A stretch of 64,000 nt of DNA from Rhodohalobacter sulfatireducens (GCF_022012475.1 NZ_JAKLWS010000012.1:1-64000), one strand, 5' to 3'. Shown: positions 10,326-19,465, numbered from the stretch's first letter. Translations and numbers: made by a program. The notes: generated by a model not told the origin, from the letters alone.

Positions 10326-10562
10326 TGAGTATCATTTCTTAAATAAGCCGGTTCATTAGGGGGCTTGTAAATATTAAGCTCACACCTTTAAAATGAGTCG
10401 CCTTCATCAAATAGGTTTGTCTCAAATTGCTAACTATAAATGAGCAACACGAGTATACTCATAATTACAATTGATGACCTGTTGAAAAAGCACCCGAAGA
10501 AACACTTATAATCTAATGATTGTTATAGAAGTGAATAAGAATGAAATCTAACGGAGAGTATT

Positions 10563-10856
10563 ATGCCATTATTAGATCGATCAGATTTGAAATACGATTA
10601 TAACTGGGAAACTGGACCTGCAACCGCACCAAGAACCGAAACTACTACAGTTACTGAGACAGAAAGCAGGCTGTTCAGGCGAGATGAAGGTGATGAGGTT
10701 CTGGATTTTATCAATCAATATTCAGAAGAACACGAAAATTTTGAGAAAGAAGACGCTTTAGAGATTGAAAGACTTCTGCGCGACGAGTTAAAAAATGATG
10801 ATATGACGCGCAAAGAAGTCCGTTTATGGCTAAATAACCATCTAAGAAACGTTTAA
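10563..10856 (+). CDS. Small acidic protein, unknown function
   Basis: This 97-residue soluble protein is strongly charged, with E/D-rich helices (EEHENFEKEDALEIERLLRDEL, about 57-78) and a C-terminal segment MTRKEVRLWLNNHL. There is no signal peptide or membrane segment. The start is preceded by aacggagagtatt, a reasonable Shine-Dalgarno sequence (ggag). The helical C-terminal half could be a protein-interaction module, but the family is not recognised. It faces the DUF1080 gene in convergent orientation with a 22 bp gap. Confidence 0.6.
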   Translation: MPLLDRSDLKYDYNWETGPATAPRTETTTVTETESRLFRRDEGDEVLDFINQYSEEHENFEKEDALEIERLLRDELKNDDMTRKEVRLWLNNHLRNV

Positions 10857-10878
10857 ACTCAGAATTTGGGGTGAGATC

Positions 10879-11505
10879 TTATAAAGGTTTCACCCTGATA
10901 TTTTTGAAATAGACTTTACTGTCCGGATCGTGACCCTGTAAAGCAAAAGTACCACTTGAGAGAACGTTCGTGCCTCGATCCACATCTCCCGGTTCTGTAT
11001 AATCTGTAATCACTTCATCATTCACCATAATGGTTATGTGTTGACCTTCTACACGTATGGTCATTGTAAACCACTCGTTATCAGGAAAGGTGATCTCTGT
11101 GTTATCATCCACATTATATACACTGGCGGTCCGTCGCGGATCAGGGTCGTAAGAGTTATTGATCTGTGCTTCATACCCGTGAGCCGGCCAGCCCTCTTCC
11201 TGGTATTGTGTGTGGAAAAAGATTCCTGAATTAGCATTTTCCATCGTCATAATGTCGGCTTTGAACACAAAATCATCAAAGTTGTGATTTTCGACCGGAC
11301 CGTTGTAAAAAAGGTGAGCCCGCGGGCCATCAACAACAATCATACCATCCTCGATTGAGAACGTTTCCGGGTTTTCGGCGGCTGACCAATTATTAAAGGT
11401 TTGTCCGTCGAAGAGTGAGATCCAGTCATCATCTGAAGACTGTGCGTGAGCTGTTGTCAGTAATAGCGTTATTAACAGGAAAATATGAGAGAAAATTTTC
11501 ATCAT
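10879..11505 (-). CDS. Secreted DUF1080 protein (3-keto-disaccharide hydrolase-like)
   Basis: This 208-residue protein has a signal peptide (1-21, ending AHAQS) and one DUF1080 domain, a concanavalin-like beta-sandwich. Family signatures are WISLFDGQTFNNWS, FSIEDGMIVVDG, DFVFKADI, NSGIFFHTQY, GYEAQINNSY and the C-terminal VYFKNIRVKPL. Members cleave 3-keto-glycosides or bind related sugars in the periplasm. The sugar isomerase-like TIM-barrel gene at 12785 is on the same strand, and such genes often travel together; here a transposase locus on the opposite strand separates them. Function at family level is firm, but the substrate is not known. Confidence 0.88.
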   Translation of the reverse strand: MMKIFSHIFLLITLLLTTAHAQSSDDDWISLFDGQTFNNWSAAENPETFSIEDGMIVVDGPRAHLFYNGPVENHNFDDFVFKADIMTMENANSGIFFHTQYQEEGWPAHGYEAQINNSYDPDPRRTASVYNVDDNTEITFPDNEWFTMTIRVEGQHITIMVNDEVITDYTEPGDVDRGTNVLSSGTFALQGHDPDSKVYFKNIRVKPL

Positions 11506-11647
11506 GAGTCGTAAAAGTTAAATTTTTATTATTCTTTAAGATAAACTGAATAAAGTAAAAGAAAAGAGATATACAAGAAGTTATTTAAATTTTAAAACTT
11601 TTGATTAAATGAAAGAATTTTTCTTCGAACCTGTTAAGCGCTTTTAT

Positions 11648-11706
11648 TACCGTCTGCTTTAGCTGACGGATGAGCGACGACGAGAAATCGAGTGGCTTTA
11701 GCCACA
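11648..11706. repeat. Left REP-like hairpin pair of RAYT locus 1
   Basis: Two hairpins lie upstream of the transposase. The first is ccgtc(tgctttagct)gacgg at 11650-11669. The second is gtggc(ttta)gccac at 11692-11705. The same two hairpins occur downstream of the transposase (12442-12497) in inverted order and on the opposite strand. This arrangement is typical of REP sequences mobilised by a RAYT. The rest of the gap 11506-11880 is AT-rich without a gene. Confidence 0.8.
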
Positions 11707-11880
11707 TCTGTTCCTGAATAATTCGCTAATTATTAGATTGAGAGAGGCCTTGATTTTTAAAAAGGGTAGAAACTGTAAGGAACAGGCATTTTTTGGTTCA
11801 TACTATAAAAAAGGGGTAAAAATTCCTCAACCAGGGCTAGATCCTTGCCGCGTAAGAGAATTAAAAAAAGAGATAAACTA

Positions 11881-12318
11881 ATGAGTTGGGTTCGCATTTG
11901 GATTCATTTGGTATTTTGCACAAAAAACAGAGAGCCATTTCTTAGCTCAAAGGATGTGAGGCGAGAGATGTTTCAAGATATAAAAGCCAATGCCAAAACA
12001 AAGAGTATATGGCTTGATTGTATCAACGGATACCAGGAACATGCTCATTGTCTGATCTCCCTGGGGAAGGAGCAAAATATTAGTAAAGTAGCACAGCTCA
12101 TTAAAGGAGAATCCTCTTTTTGGATAAACCGTAGTGGACTTCTGGATCGTAGATTTACTTGGCAGGATGATTACTGGGCTGTTAGTGTTAGTGAAAGTCA
12201 TTTGGAAGCAGCGAGAACGTATATTCATTCACAGGAAAAGCATCACGGAAAGGTATCTTTCAATGAGGAAATTGATGAGTTTATGGAAAAATATGGTTGG
12301 GAGAGAATAAAGGGATGA
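11881..12318 (+). CDS. REP-associated tyrosine transposase (RAYT, IS200/IS605-like Y1 fold)
   Basis: This 145-residue HUH single-strand endonuclease is of the Y1 transposase family. The motif HLVFCTKNREP lies at 10-20, the HUH metal-binding pair is His54-Ala-His56 (in EHAHCLISL), and the proposed nucleophile is Tyr114 in TYIHSQEKHH. The reading frame can be extended to a TTG at 11845, but the ATG at 11881 matches where the family begins. Such enzymes cut and join DNA at REP hairpins. Inverted copies of two hairpins flank the gene, so the locus is a self-contained REP/RAYT unit. The frame is intact and the catalytic residues are present, so activity is possible. Confidence 0.88.
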   Translation: MSWVRIWIHLVFCTKNREPFLSSKDVRREMFQDIKANAKTKSIWLDCINGYQEHAHCLISLGKEQNISKVAQLIKGESSFWINRSGLLDRRFTWQDDYWAVSVSESHLEAARTYIHSQEKHHGKVSFNEEIDEFMEKYGWERIKG

Positions 12319-12440
12319 TGCCACATTCTGCGAATAAACTTGTAACATGAAGCTTTACAGTTCTTATTAGTTTTAACGAAAATGAGGCTACAGAGGACCA
12401 ACCAAGTGCATGAGAAAAAACTACTGTTCTGAAAGCCGAA

Positions 12441-12498
12441 TGTGGCTAAAGCCACTAACTTTTTGGCTCTTTTTTAACCGTCAGCTAAAGCAGACGGT
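12441..12498. repeat. Right REP-like hairpin pair of RAYT locus 1
   Basis: The hairpins gtggc(taaa)gccac (12442-12455) and ccgtc(agctaaagca)gacgg (12478-12497) are the reverse complements of the left pair. The sequence accgtcagctaaagcagacggt here corresponds to accgtctgctttagctgacggt-like sequence on the left. The remaining 290 bp to the next gene show no recognisable feature. Confidence 0.8.
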
Positions 12499-12784
12499 AA
12501 TAGATATTTAAAACTAAATTTTTATAAAATTTTTGATTTTGGGCTGCTTGCTCTACTAATTACTTACGATTCTCGACGAATATTTGACGAATTACGTTTC
12601 GGCATGGGGGAGCTAATTCTCGCATTCTCGGATCGGTGCTTTGCACCAGAATGAAATTTTGGTTCGCTTTGTTGCTCGTATTTATATTGACGAATTGCGC
12701 GGAGATGGGTACCGCCTCAACTCATTTTATACTCACGGCTTTTTGTAATTCAATAAAACAGATGAAGTATGTAAGTTTAATCTT

Positions 12785-13831
12785 TTAAGCATTCAGTGAT
12801 TCTTTACAAAAATCAAGACATCGTGCAACTTCTTGCACAGCATCAGATCCTTCAGGAACCTGGTATTCAAGTTCAATCGTTGCGGGAAAATCATAATTCT
12901 CCTCGCTCATCAGCTGTAAAACTTCTCGAATCGGCGTATTGCCTTTGCCCCATATCAGGTTTTCAGCACCGTTTCCGGGAGTCGTTCGATCTTTTACATG
13001 AATACTAGTGATACGGTCGTGTTTTTCTCGAATAAAGTCAACTACACTTGGATTTCCGGCCGCTACCCAGTGACCGATATCTAAATTCAAAGAGTTGTAT
13101 TCTGATTGCTCAAGTGCCGTATCCCAAAGAGTAGGAGTGGCCTGGGTGTGATTGTGGTATCCCATGTAAACCCCATGCTTTTCGGCAAGTGAACCGAGCC
13201 GCCGGCTAAGTGCGGCATCATCGGGAAGTTCTCTTGTACATGATGTTGCACCCAATGCTTTAGCAGCCCGTAATGCATATTCAACTTCTTCATCAGAATT
13301 TTCTGCACCAAATGCGTTCGGTTTGAATGCGTAGATACTCACACCCGCATCATTGTACATCTGTCTGAGCTCGGCGAATTTGTCCATGGAAACGGATGAT
13401 CTCCACTCGGCAACTCGGGCATTATACTCTTCCATTTGAGATTGCATCTGGTTCATCCGACCCTGCTCTTCATCCGTTAATCCTTCATCCCTCGATTTTC
13501 TCATCAACGAGAACATCTCCCGGCGGTTTATCGGATTTTCAGGCCGGCCGGCATAGAGTTCAGCCGGATCGCCCATCAGTTCAACGGCACTGATTCCGCT
13601 TTCAATGACAGCTTTAAGAATTGCTTCGGCACTTTGATCCGGCATACTTCGGTAGGAATATGTGATGGTACCGATTTGTACTCCATTAATCATGGAGTCA
13701 GGTCTAGTAAACGTTCTCAAAGCTGATGAAGCCCCAAAAGCTGATCCGGCTCCTGCCAGGAGGCCTGTTGCTAATGAAAATGAAGTTCCGAGAAATTGAC
13801 GTCTTGAGACACCTTTGTTTTCCTTTTTCAT
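12785..13831 (-). CDS. Tat-exported sugar phosphate isomerase/epimerase-like TIM barrel
   Basis: This 348-residue protein belongs to the xylose-isomerase-like AP_endonuc_2 family. A twin-arginine signal is visible (SRRQFLGTSFSLATGLLAG, about 9-27), so the folded, probably metal-loaded enzyme is exported. Likely metal-site segments are YHNHT (about 225), LDIGHW (about 250), HVKDR (about 275) and the late glutamate in TIELEYQ (about 320). A charged helical insert (about 95-150, EEQGRMNQMQSQMEEYNARV) is not part of the barrel core. Homologues act on keto or inositol-type sugars. The DUF1080 gene 1.3 kb downstream suggests shared work on 3-keto-glycosides. The exact substrate is unknown. Confidence 0.87.
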   Translation of the reverse strand: MKKENKGVSRRQFLGTSFSLATGLLAGAGSAFGASSALRTFTRPDSMINGVQIGTITYSYRSMPDQSAEAILKAVIESGISAVELMGDPAELYAGRPENPINRREMFSLMRKSRDEGLTDEEQGRMNQMQSQMEEYNARVAEWRSSVSMDKFAELRQMYNDAGVSIYAFKPNAFGAENSDEEVEYALRAAKALGATSCTRELPDDAALSRRLGSLAEKHGVYMGYHNHTQATPTLWDTALEQSEYNSLNLDIGHWVAAGNPSVVDFIREKHDRITSIHVKDRTTPGNGAENLIWGKGNTPIREVLQLMSEENYDFPATIELEYQVPEGSDAVQEVARCLDFCKESLNA

Positions 13832-13897
13832 ACCCTGTTATGTTTTTTGATAGACCCTGTGGAGGATTTGCAAATGGTTGAGCAGATCATAGCAAGG

Positions 13898-13985
13898 ACT
13901 ATCTCCAATGAAAAAATCGCGATGATCTCTTTGAATGGAGATAAACGCACCCCAAAAACCGGGGCTCGCAATGACGCTGTCAAAT
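13898..13985. repeat. Degenerate dispersed repeat with inverted ends
   Basis: The segment contains tatctcca near 13900 and tggagata near 13937 as an inverted pair, then accccaaaaaccggggct, then the complement of gtcattgcgag. The last is the core of a dispersed intergenic repeat seen in many bacteria. No gene was found between 13832 and 14074. Confidence 0.4.
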
Positions 13986-14074
13986 TACCATGTCACAAAC
14001 CTGTTACCTGTAAATAAAGTAATTTTATACCATTAAGATGCAATAAAATGTAAAGCGGTGAAAGGTAAACTGAT

Positions 14075-15232
14075 TTAAATTTCAATCTCTTTGGTGACCT
14101 CGTTTGCTCGCTGATAGATTTCTTCCAGGTCATCCCCCAAAAGCGTATAGTGAGCCATTTTTCGTCCGACTTTACTATCTAACTTACCGTAGAAATGCAG
14201 GTGTCCATTCGATTCGGCAACAGCTTTTTCAGCGTGTTCTATTTGAGCGTCTCTCTTGCGGGTTCCCAATAGGTTGATCATCGCAACGGCTGGCTTGACT
14301 AAACCGGGGTCTCCCAAAGGCAAACCACAAACGGCTCGTACATGATTTTCAAACTGTGAGGTGATGCATCCCTCAATGGTATAATGACCTGAATTGTGGG
14401 GCCGGGGTGCAGATTCATTTAAAAGTACATCACCGGAAGTGGTCAGGAAAAATTCAAATGCGAAGATTCCTGTAGCGTCAATGGCTTCCGTGGCTTTTAC
14501 TGCTAACTCTTGTGCCCGTTTTTGTATAGATTCGTCAACTGGAGCGGGAGATTTTACGGCCACGCATATATGATTCTCCTGGACCGTTTCGCAGCAAGGG
14601 TAGACCACATGGCCCGTTTCGTTTCGGGCAACCTGAACGGCGAGCTCATGAGTAAAATCAACAAAAGCTTCAGCAAGAATGTCTCGGCCTAAGTTACCTC
14701 CCAAATTTTCAAATGCCTCCAAAGCCTGGTCCAGGTTCTTTACGGTTTCATTTCCATATCCGTCATAACCGCCTTTAGATGATTTTAAGAGAAAAGGCCA
14801 TCCATACTTTTTTCCGAAATCATTCAGATCCTCCTTTGTTTTTACAATGGCGTATGGTGTCACAGGAATTCCTGCATCTTCAAATGTCTGCTTCTCAATT
14901 AATTTGTTTTCAATCAGGGAAAAGCTTTTTGGTGAAGGGTAAATCGGTGTACCGGATCTCTCCTGTAATTCTGAAAGTATGGCTGAATCAATAAATTCAT
15001 TTTCAAGCGTAATCACATCACAGGCTTTGGCAAATTCAAGCATTGAATCCACGTCATCAAATGAACCGGAGTAGGAGTGAGGGGTCATAAATTGCACCGG
15101 TTCATCTTCCGGCCGATCCGAAAAAACAGCCACCTGCATTCCATAGCGAAAGGCTTGCAAAGATGACATTCGCGCAAGTTGTCCGGCTCCTAAAAATCCA
15201 ATTACAAAATTTGATGATAAAGGTTGCTTCAT
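14075..15232 (-). CDS. purK: 5-(carboxyamino)imidazole ribonucleotide synthase
   Basis: This 385-residue ATP-grasp enzyme adds bicarbonate to AIR to make N5-CAIR in purine synthesis. The N-terminal pre-ATP-grasp fold starts with IGFLGAGQLARM (about 11-22). The ATP-binding segment has PFLLKSSKGGYDGYGN (about 145-160), the family fingerprint. The catalytic core includes LAEAFVDFTHELAV and LLNESAPRPHNSGHYTIEGC, the latter diagnostic of PurK. The C-terminal domain ends in EIYQRANEVTKEIEI. The partner mutase purE is not adjacent in this window. A 14 bp inverted repeat lies 36 bp upstream of the start. Confidence 0.96.
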   Translation of the reverse strand: MKQPLSSNFVIGFLGAGQLARMSSLQAFRYGMQVAVFSDRPEDEPVQFMTPHSYSGSFDDVDSMLEFAKACDVITLENEFIDSAILSELQERSGTPIYPSPKSFSLIENKLIEKQTFEDAGIPVTPYAIVKTKEDLNDFGKKYGWPFLLKSSKGGYDGYGNETVKNLDQALEAFENLGGNLGRDILAEAFVDFTHELAVQVARNETGHVVYPCCETVQENHICVAVKSPAPVDESIQKRAQELAVKATEAIDATGIFAFEFFLTTSGDVLLNESAPRPHNSGHYTIEGCITSQFENHVRAVCGLPLGDPGLVKPAVAMINLLGTRKRDAQIEHAEKAVAESNGHLHFYGKLDSKVGRKMAHYTLLGDDLEEIYQRANEVTKEIEI

Positions 15233-15267
15233 AAAATGTTGTGATTATAAATTTGCTAAACCTGGAA

Positions 15268-15327
15268 TCATCGGATGAGTGAATCAGCTTATTTTTTAGA
15301 TTTCTGCTCAAAACACTCATCCGATGA
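15268..15327. repeat. Perfect 14 bp inverted repeat upstream of purK
   Basis: tcatcggatgagtg (15268-15281) and cactcatccgatga (15314-15327) are exact reverse complements separated by 32 bp. The pair sits in the purK leader on the minus strand, with no U-run after it. Further imperfect inverted segments follow: ttttggattg near 15393 against caatccaaaa near 15485, and aagcaatcagc near 15616 against gctgaatgctt near 15659. The gap 15233-15744 thus holds several hairpin-forming elements and no gene. Confidence 0.7.
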
Positions 15328-15744
15328 CTGGCTGCGTATGATTTCAATTTTGAAAAAGGTATTGATTTTAACATTGAAAAGGTAGGAAAGTGGATTTTGG
15401 ATTGCGGATTGAGGAAAAGTGGCCACTTGGCTTCCATAATGGTTTCAATTTCAGAAAAACCGCAATCCCGAAATATCATTCCACAATCCAAAAGCTGATA
15501 AAATTCGATTCCAAAGATCACCTTCAAATTCTATATCTTTGAAGTGAATGTTTTAAAGTGTATGAATTGTGATAGATGTTTTTTAGCGATGAAGCGATTA
15601 AGCCGTGAATCTAAAAGCAATCAGCACTCAGCTAACAGAGTAAAAAGACTTGCTGATAGCTGAATGCTTCAACATGAAGGCAAAAATCAGATTCAAATAA
15701 AGATCAAATATCACAAATATTCTTGCAGTAGATTTAGAGAAAGA

Positions 15745-16824
15745 ATGGATTTAGAAGGAAAACTACAACAGGTTAAGGAGCGTTACGAAGAGATCACCCA
15801 GGCTATGGCTGATCCTGCAATTTATGACCGTCCCCAGGAATACGCCGAGTTAACGAAAGAACATACTCAATTAAAGGAATTGGTTGAAGATTTTGATGAA
15901 TGGCAGTCCATAACCAAGCAGATTTCAGGCAATGAGGAGCTGATGGAGATGGACGACGATCCTGAAATCACGGAGATGGCTCGGGTAGAAACAAAGGAGT
16001 TGAAACAGCGGCTTGAGGAGTTGGAAGAAGAGATCAAAATGAAGTTGATCCCCAAAGATCCGGATGATTCCAAGAACTGTATTATTGAGGTCAGGGCCGG
16101 AACAGGTGGAGATGAAGCCGCACTTTTTGCCGGAGATCTTTTCGATATGTACCGGCGATATGCGGATTCTCAAAAGTGGAAACAAAGCATTCTATCCGTA
16201 GCCGATAGTGAGAAGGGCGGTTTCAAAGAGATAGTTTTTGAACTTTCCGGTGAAGAAGTGTACGGCAAAATGAAATATGAGAGTGGTGTGCATCGTGTTC
16301 AGCGAGTACCTGAAACCGAATCACAGGGGCGCGTTCATACCTCTGCGGCAACGGTTGCTGTACTCCCGGAAGTAAATGATGATGTTGAGATCAACATCGA
16401 TATGAATGAAGTTCGCGTGGATACCTTTCGAGCAAGTGGAGCGGGTGGACAGCATGTGAATAAAACAGACTCAGCTATTCGGCTCACACACGAGCCGAGC
16501 GGAGTGGTGGTCGAATGTCAGCAGGAACGGTCTCAGCATCAAAACAAAGAGAAGGCACTGGTGATGTTGAAAACCAAACTTTATGATATGGAGATGGAAA
16601 AAATTCGTGCAGAACGAGCAGCTGACCGCAAAAGCCAGGTATCAACCGGAGACCGAAGTGCAAAAATCCGCACCTACAATTTTCCGCAGGGCCGGCTAAC
16701 TGATCATCGTATCAACCTGACTCTTTATAACCTTGATGATATTTTGAAAGGAAATATTGGCGATGTAATAAAAGCACTTCGTGTAGAAGAAAATCTTGAA
16801 AAACTGAATGCGATCATGGATTAA
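15745..16824 (+). CDS. prfA: Peptide chain release factor 1
   Basis: This 360-residue protein terminates translation at UAA and UAG. The GGQ motif is in GAGGQHVNKTDSAIRL, the hydrolysis loop. The codon-recognition PxT motif reads PET in QRVPETESQGRVHTSA, which marks RF1 rather than RF2 (SPF). The frame is open further upstream to 15664, but the ATG at 15745 (MDLEGKLQQV) gives the usual family length and N-terminus. It is followed on the same strand by ppa after 102 bp. Confidence 0.97.
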   Translation: MDLEGKLQQVKERYEEITQAMADPAIYDRPQEYAELTKEHTQLKELVEDFDEWQSITKQISGNEELMEMDDDPEITEMARVETKELKQRLEELEEEIKMKLIPKDPDDSKNCIIEVRAGTGGDEAALFAGDLFDMYRRYADSQKWKQSILSVADSEKGGFKEIVFELSGEEVYGKMKYESGVHRVQRVPETESQGRVHTSAATVAVLPEVNDDVEINIDMNEVRVDTFRASGAGGQHVNKTDSAIRLTHEPSGVVVECQQERSQHQNKEKALVMLKTKLYDMEMEKIRAERAADRKSQVSTGDRSAKIRTYNFPQGRLTDHRINLTLYNLDDILKGNIGDVIKALRVEENLEKLNAIMD

Positions 16825-16926
16825 TCAGTTTTCAAGATGCAGGAGAAGGATTTTAGTTACATGAAATGAGTTTTAGAACTGAATAAATAAACGACGAACA
16901 ATTAACCACTAACAACAAACGATTCC

Positions 16927-17541
16927 GTGAATTTTCCCAACCCCTTTTTTCGATGGAGACCTCATCCCTGGCATGGTTTAGAAACCGGAGATGATGCACC
17001 CAATGTAGTTAATGCCTTTATAGAGGTCACCTCTTTCGACGCTATCAAATATGAAGTAGACAAGCGAACCGGATATATGCGCGTAGATCGGCCGCAGAGG
17101 AGTTCTTCCATGCCCCCCTCGCTCTACGGTTTTATCCCTCGAACCTATTGCGGGGATCTAATTGGGGCACTTTCGGAACACACCGAGAAAGGTGATGGAG
17201 ATCCGTTGGATATATGTGTATTGAGTGAACGGCCAATCGACAGGGCAGAGGTGATTCTGAGTGCCCGGGTTGTCGGAGGACTGCACATGATTGATCATGG
17301 TGAGGCAGATGACAAAATTATCTCTGTATTGGATAACGACAGCTATTATGCCAGTATTGAAGATGTAACCGATCTGCCAACTGTATTGATCGAGAGATTG
17401 CGCCACTATTTTAGTACATATAAACTGATTCCCGGTAAAAAAGAGACTGATGTGTTTGTAGATCGTGTTTATGGCAGGGATGAAGCCACAAAAGTTATCT
17501 CGGCTTCAATGAAAGATTACGTAGATATGTTTGGCGAATAA
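16927..17541 (+). CDS. ppa: Inorganic pyrophosphatase, family I
   Basis: This 204-residue soluble enzyme hydrolyses pyrophosphate to drive biosynthetic reactions. The active-site signature is [10 protein letters not shown], with Asp90, Asp92 and Asp95 as metal ligands. [16 protein letters not shown] (about 41-56) and [11 protein letters not shown] (about 67-77) are conserved. The start is a GTG (16927), since the next methionine (Met51) lies inside a conserved motif. Slightly longer than the Escherichia coli enzyme (about 175 residues) because of an N-terminal extension with [10 protein letters not shown], as in the family branch found in plants and several bacteroidota-like bacteria. Confidence 0.94.
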   Translation: MNFPNPFFRWRPHPWHGLETGDDAPNVVNAFIEVTSFDAIKYEVDKRTGYMRVDRPQRSSSMPPSLYGFIPRTYCGDLIGALSEHTEKGDGDPLDICVLSERPIDRAEVILSARVVGGLHMIDHGEADDKIISVLDNDSYYASIEDVTDLPTVLIERLRHYFSTYKLIPGKKETDVFVDRVYGRDEATKVISASMKDYVDMFGE

Positions 17542-17658
17542 GTTGTAAAAGTGTCGAATTAAAGAGTGTGCGTGAAAGTCTTTTCAAAATCTGCGGAGAA
17601 TTATAAAATTCCCTATCTTTCCAAGCTATTAGATTTTTGATTTTTGAACCTATATTCA

Positions 17659-18048
17659 ATGCCAACCTGGACATTAAATACAGAATTTAAATTTGATGCG
17701 GCTCATTTTATTGATGGGTATGATGGAAAATGTGGCAGAATGCATGGCCACACCTATAAAGTCCATATTGCCGCAAAATCACATAAACTGAATCCTTCGA
17801 AATACTTGAAATCGGCCGATATGGTTTGTGATTTTAAAGAATTGAAGTGGGCTGCAGCCGAAGGAACAAAAGGCGGACTCGATCACACTGTTTTGAATGA
17901 AGAGTTGCCAGTTTCAACTACAGCAGAGCGAATAGCCGAATATATTCACAAAGAAACTCAGACACGAATTCCGGATGGAATTGAACTGACTGTGACCGTT
18001 TGGGAAACAGAAACAAGCTGGGTGGAATACACAGATAAAGATGTATAG
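17659..18048 (+). CDS. queD: 6-carboxy-tetrahydropterin synthase
   Basis: This 129-residue enzyme converts 7,8-dihydroneopterin triphosphate to 6-carboxy-tetrahydropterin, the second step toward preQ0 and queuosine. Zinc ligands are His16, His29 and His31 (FDAAHF and MHGHTYK), with the catalytic Cys25 in GKCGRMHGH. A later LDHTVLNE segment carries the conserved aspartate-histidine pair. The frame can start at a TTG (17644), but the ATG at 17659 (MPTWTLNTEF) fits the family. It overlaps queE by 8 bp, so the two are translationally coupled. queG lies 3 kb away on the other strand. Confidence 0.93.
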   Translation: MPTWTLNTEFKFDAAHFIDGYDGKCGRMHGHTYKVHIAAKSHKLNPSKYLKSADMVCDFKELKWAAAEGTKGGLDHTVLNEELPVSTTAERIAEYIHKETQTRIPDGIELTVTVWETETSWVEYTDKDV

Positions 18049-18691
18049 CCTCAAAGGACATAAGGTTAAAAAGAAATCCGCTTCAAAATTTGATGAAGTG
18101 GAATATCCTCTGATGGAAGATTTTTATACTATCCAGGGTGAGGGGGCCCATACCGGAAAACCTTCATATTTTATACGGCTGGCGGGCTGCGATGTGCAAT
18201 GCTGGTGGTGTGATGTGAAGGATAGCTGGGATGAAAGCAAGCATCCAAGAATTAAAACCAGGGAGATAGTTTCGCGTGCCGTGGATAGCGGAGCTACTTT
18301 TGCCGTGATTACCGGGGGTGAACCTTTGTTGCACAATCTTGAACCCCTGACGGTTCGGCTTAAAGAAAATGGACTTCAAGTACATATCGAAACCAGTGGT
18401 TCTTCACCGCTGTCTGGTCATTTAGATTGGATTACGTTATCACCTAAGAGGTTTAAAAAACCGTTAGACGAAGTATTTCCATACGTAGATGAGTTGAAAG
18501 TAGTTGTATTGAAGAATAAAGATATTGAATGGGCTGAACTGAATGCAGAGAAATGTCCCGGGAATACAAGGTTGCTTTTACAACCCGAATGGGACACTCC
18601 ATCATCCGTTGACCTGATTGTGGATTATGTGAAAAAAAACCCTGAATGGGGAATTAGTTTGCAGACACATAAATATCTGAATGTTCCATAG
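18041..18691 (+). CDS. queE: 7-carboxy-7-deazaguanine synthase (radical SAM)
   Basis: This 216-residue radical SAM enzyme turns 6-carboxy-tetrahydropterin into 7-carboxy-7-deazaguanine for queuosine synthesis. The cluster-binding cysteines Cys50, Cys54 and Cys57 lie in GCDVQCWWCDVK, a CX3CX2C pattern. DFYTIQGEGAHTGKPSYFIRL (about 27-47) is the substrate-binding lead of the family. ITGGEPLLH gives the SAM-binding GGE motif. Its start overlaps the end of queD by 8 bp. Length is normal for the compact QueE class. Confidence 0.95.
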   Translation: MYSLKGHKVKKKSASKFDEVEYPLMEDFYTIQGEGAHTGKPSYFIRLAGCDVQCWWCDVKDSWDESKHPRIKTREIVSRAVDSGATFAVITGGEPLLHNLEPLTVRLKENGLQVHIETSGSSPLSGHLDWITLSPKRFKKPLDEVFPYVDELKVVVLKNKDIEWAELNAEKCPGNTRLLLQPEWDTPSSVDLIVDYVKKNPEWGISLQTHKYLNVP

Positions 18692-18745
18692 TTGATATTG
18701 GTTTACTCAAAAGACTTTTCAAAGTAACGACTATGTTTTTTATTT

Positions 18746-19465
18746 ATGAGTTATAAAGAATCATCTGTACTCATTACAGGGGCAAGCCAGGGAATCGGCA
18801 GAAGTATTGCAATTACGTTCGCGGCTTCAACCCGAAGACCGATCCTATTATTAGCCCGAAATGAAAAAAACCTCGAACAAACAAAGCTTTTATGTGAGGA
18901 AGCCGGTGCCAACCAGGTAGAATTGTTGGTTTGTGATGCTACAGATATGGAAGAGGTCTTGAACCTGAAGATCCCTGCAAATTTTCCCGATCCCGGAATT
19001 ATAATTAATAATGCCGGCAGTTACCTTTATAAAACATTGGCCGATACAACTGATGAGGAGTTCAGGCAAGAGATAGATGTAAATCTCTTTACGGCTGTAC
19101 ACATTATAAAACGATTTTTACCGGATCTGCGGAAAGCGGATCGTGCATTGGTCATCAATATCTGTTCTGTTGGTGCATTAAGGGGACTTAAAGACAGTGG
19201 AGCTTATTCCGCATCCAAACACGCACTGCTTGGGTATACAAGATCCCTTCGCGAGGAGTTAATGCAAACAGATATTGGCGTAACTGCAATTAATCTTGGT
19301 CAAACACACTCAACCTCGTGGGATCAATCGGATATGAGTCCGGAGCGTCTGATCAATCCGACGGATGTCGCTTCTATATTGGTTACAATCTCAGAACTTT
19401 CTCCAAGAAGTGTGGTGGAAGAGATCTTAATTCAACCCCAACATGGAAGAGTTCCGGCCATGTAG
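18746..19465 (+). CDS. Short-chain dehydrogenase/reductase
   Basis: This 239-residue NAD(P)-dependent oxidoreductase has all classical SDR elements. These are the nucleotide-binding TGASQGIG (11-18), NNAG (86-89), the catalytic serine (Ser139 in NICSVGAL) and YSASK (Tyr152, Lys156). It follows queE by 54 bp on the same strand and may be cotranscribed, but no role in queuosine synthesis is known for this family. The best general match is the FabG/sepiapterin-reductase-like group. The substrate cannot be assigned. Confidence 0.88.
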   Translation: MSYKESSVLITGASQGIGRSIAITFAASTRRPILLLARNEKNLEQTKLLCEEAGANQVELLVCDATDMEEVLNLKIPANFPDPGIIINNAGSYLYKTLADTTDEEFRQEIDVNLFTAVHIIKRFLPDLRKADRALVINICSVGALRGLKDSGAYSASKHALLGYTRSLREELMQTDIGVTAINLGQTHSTSWDQSDMSPERLINPTDVASILVTISELSPRSVVEEILIQPQHGRVPAM

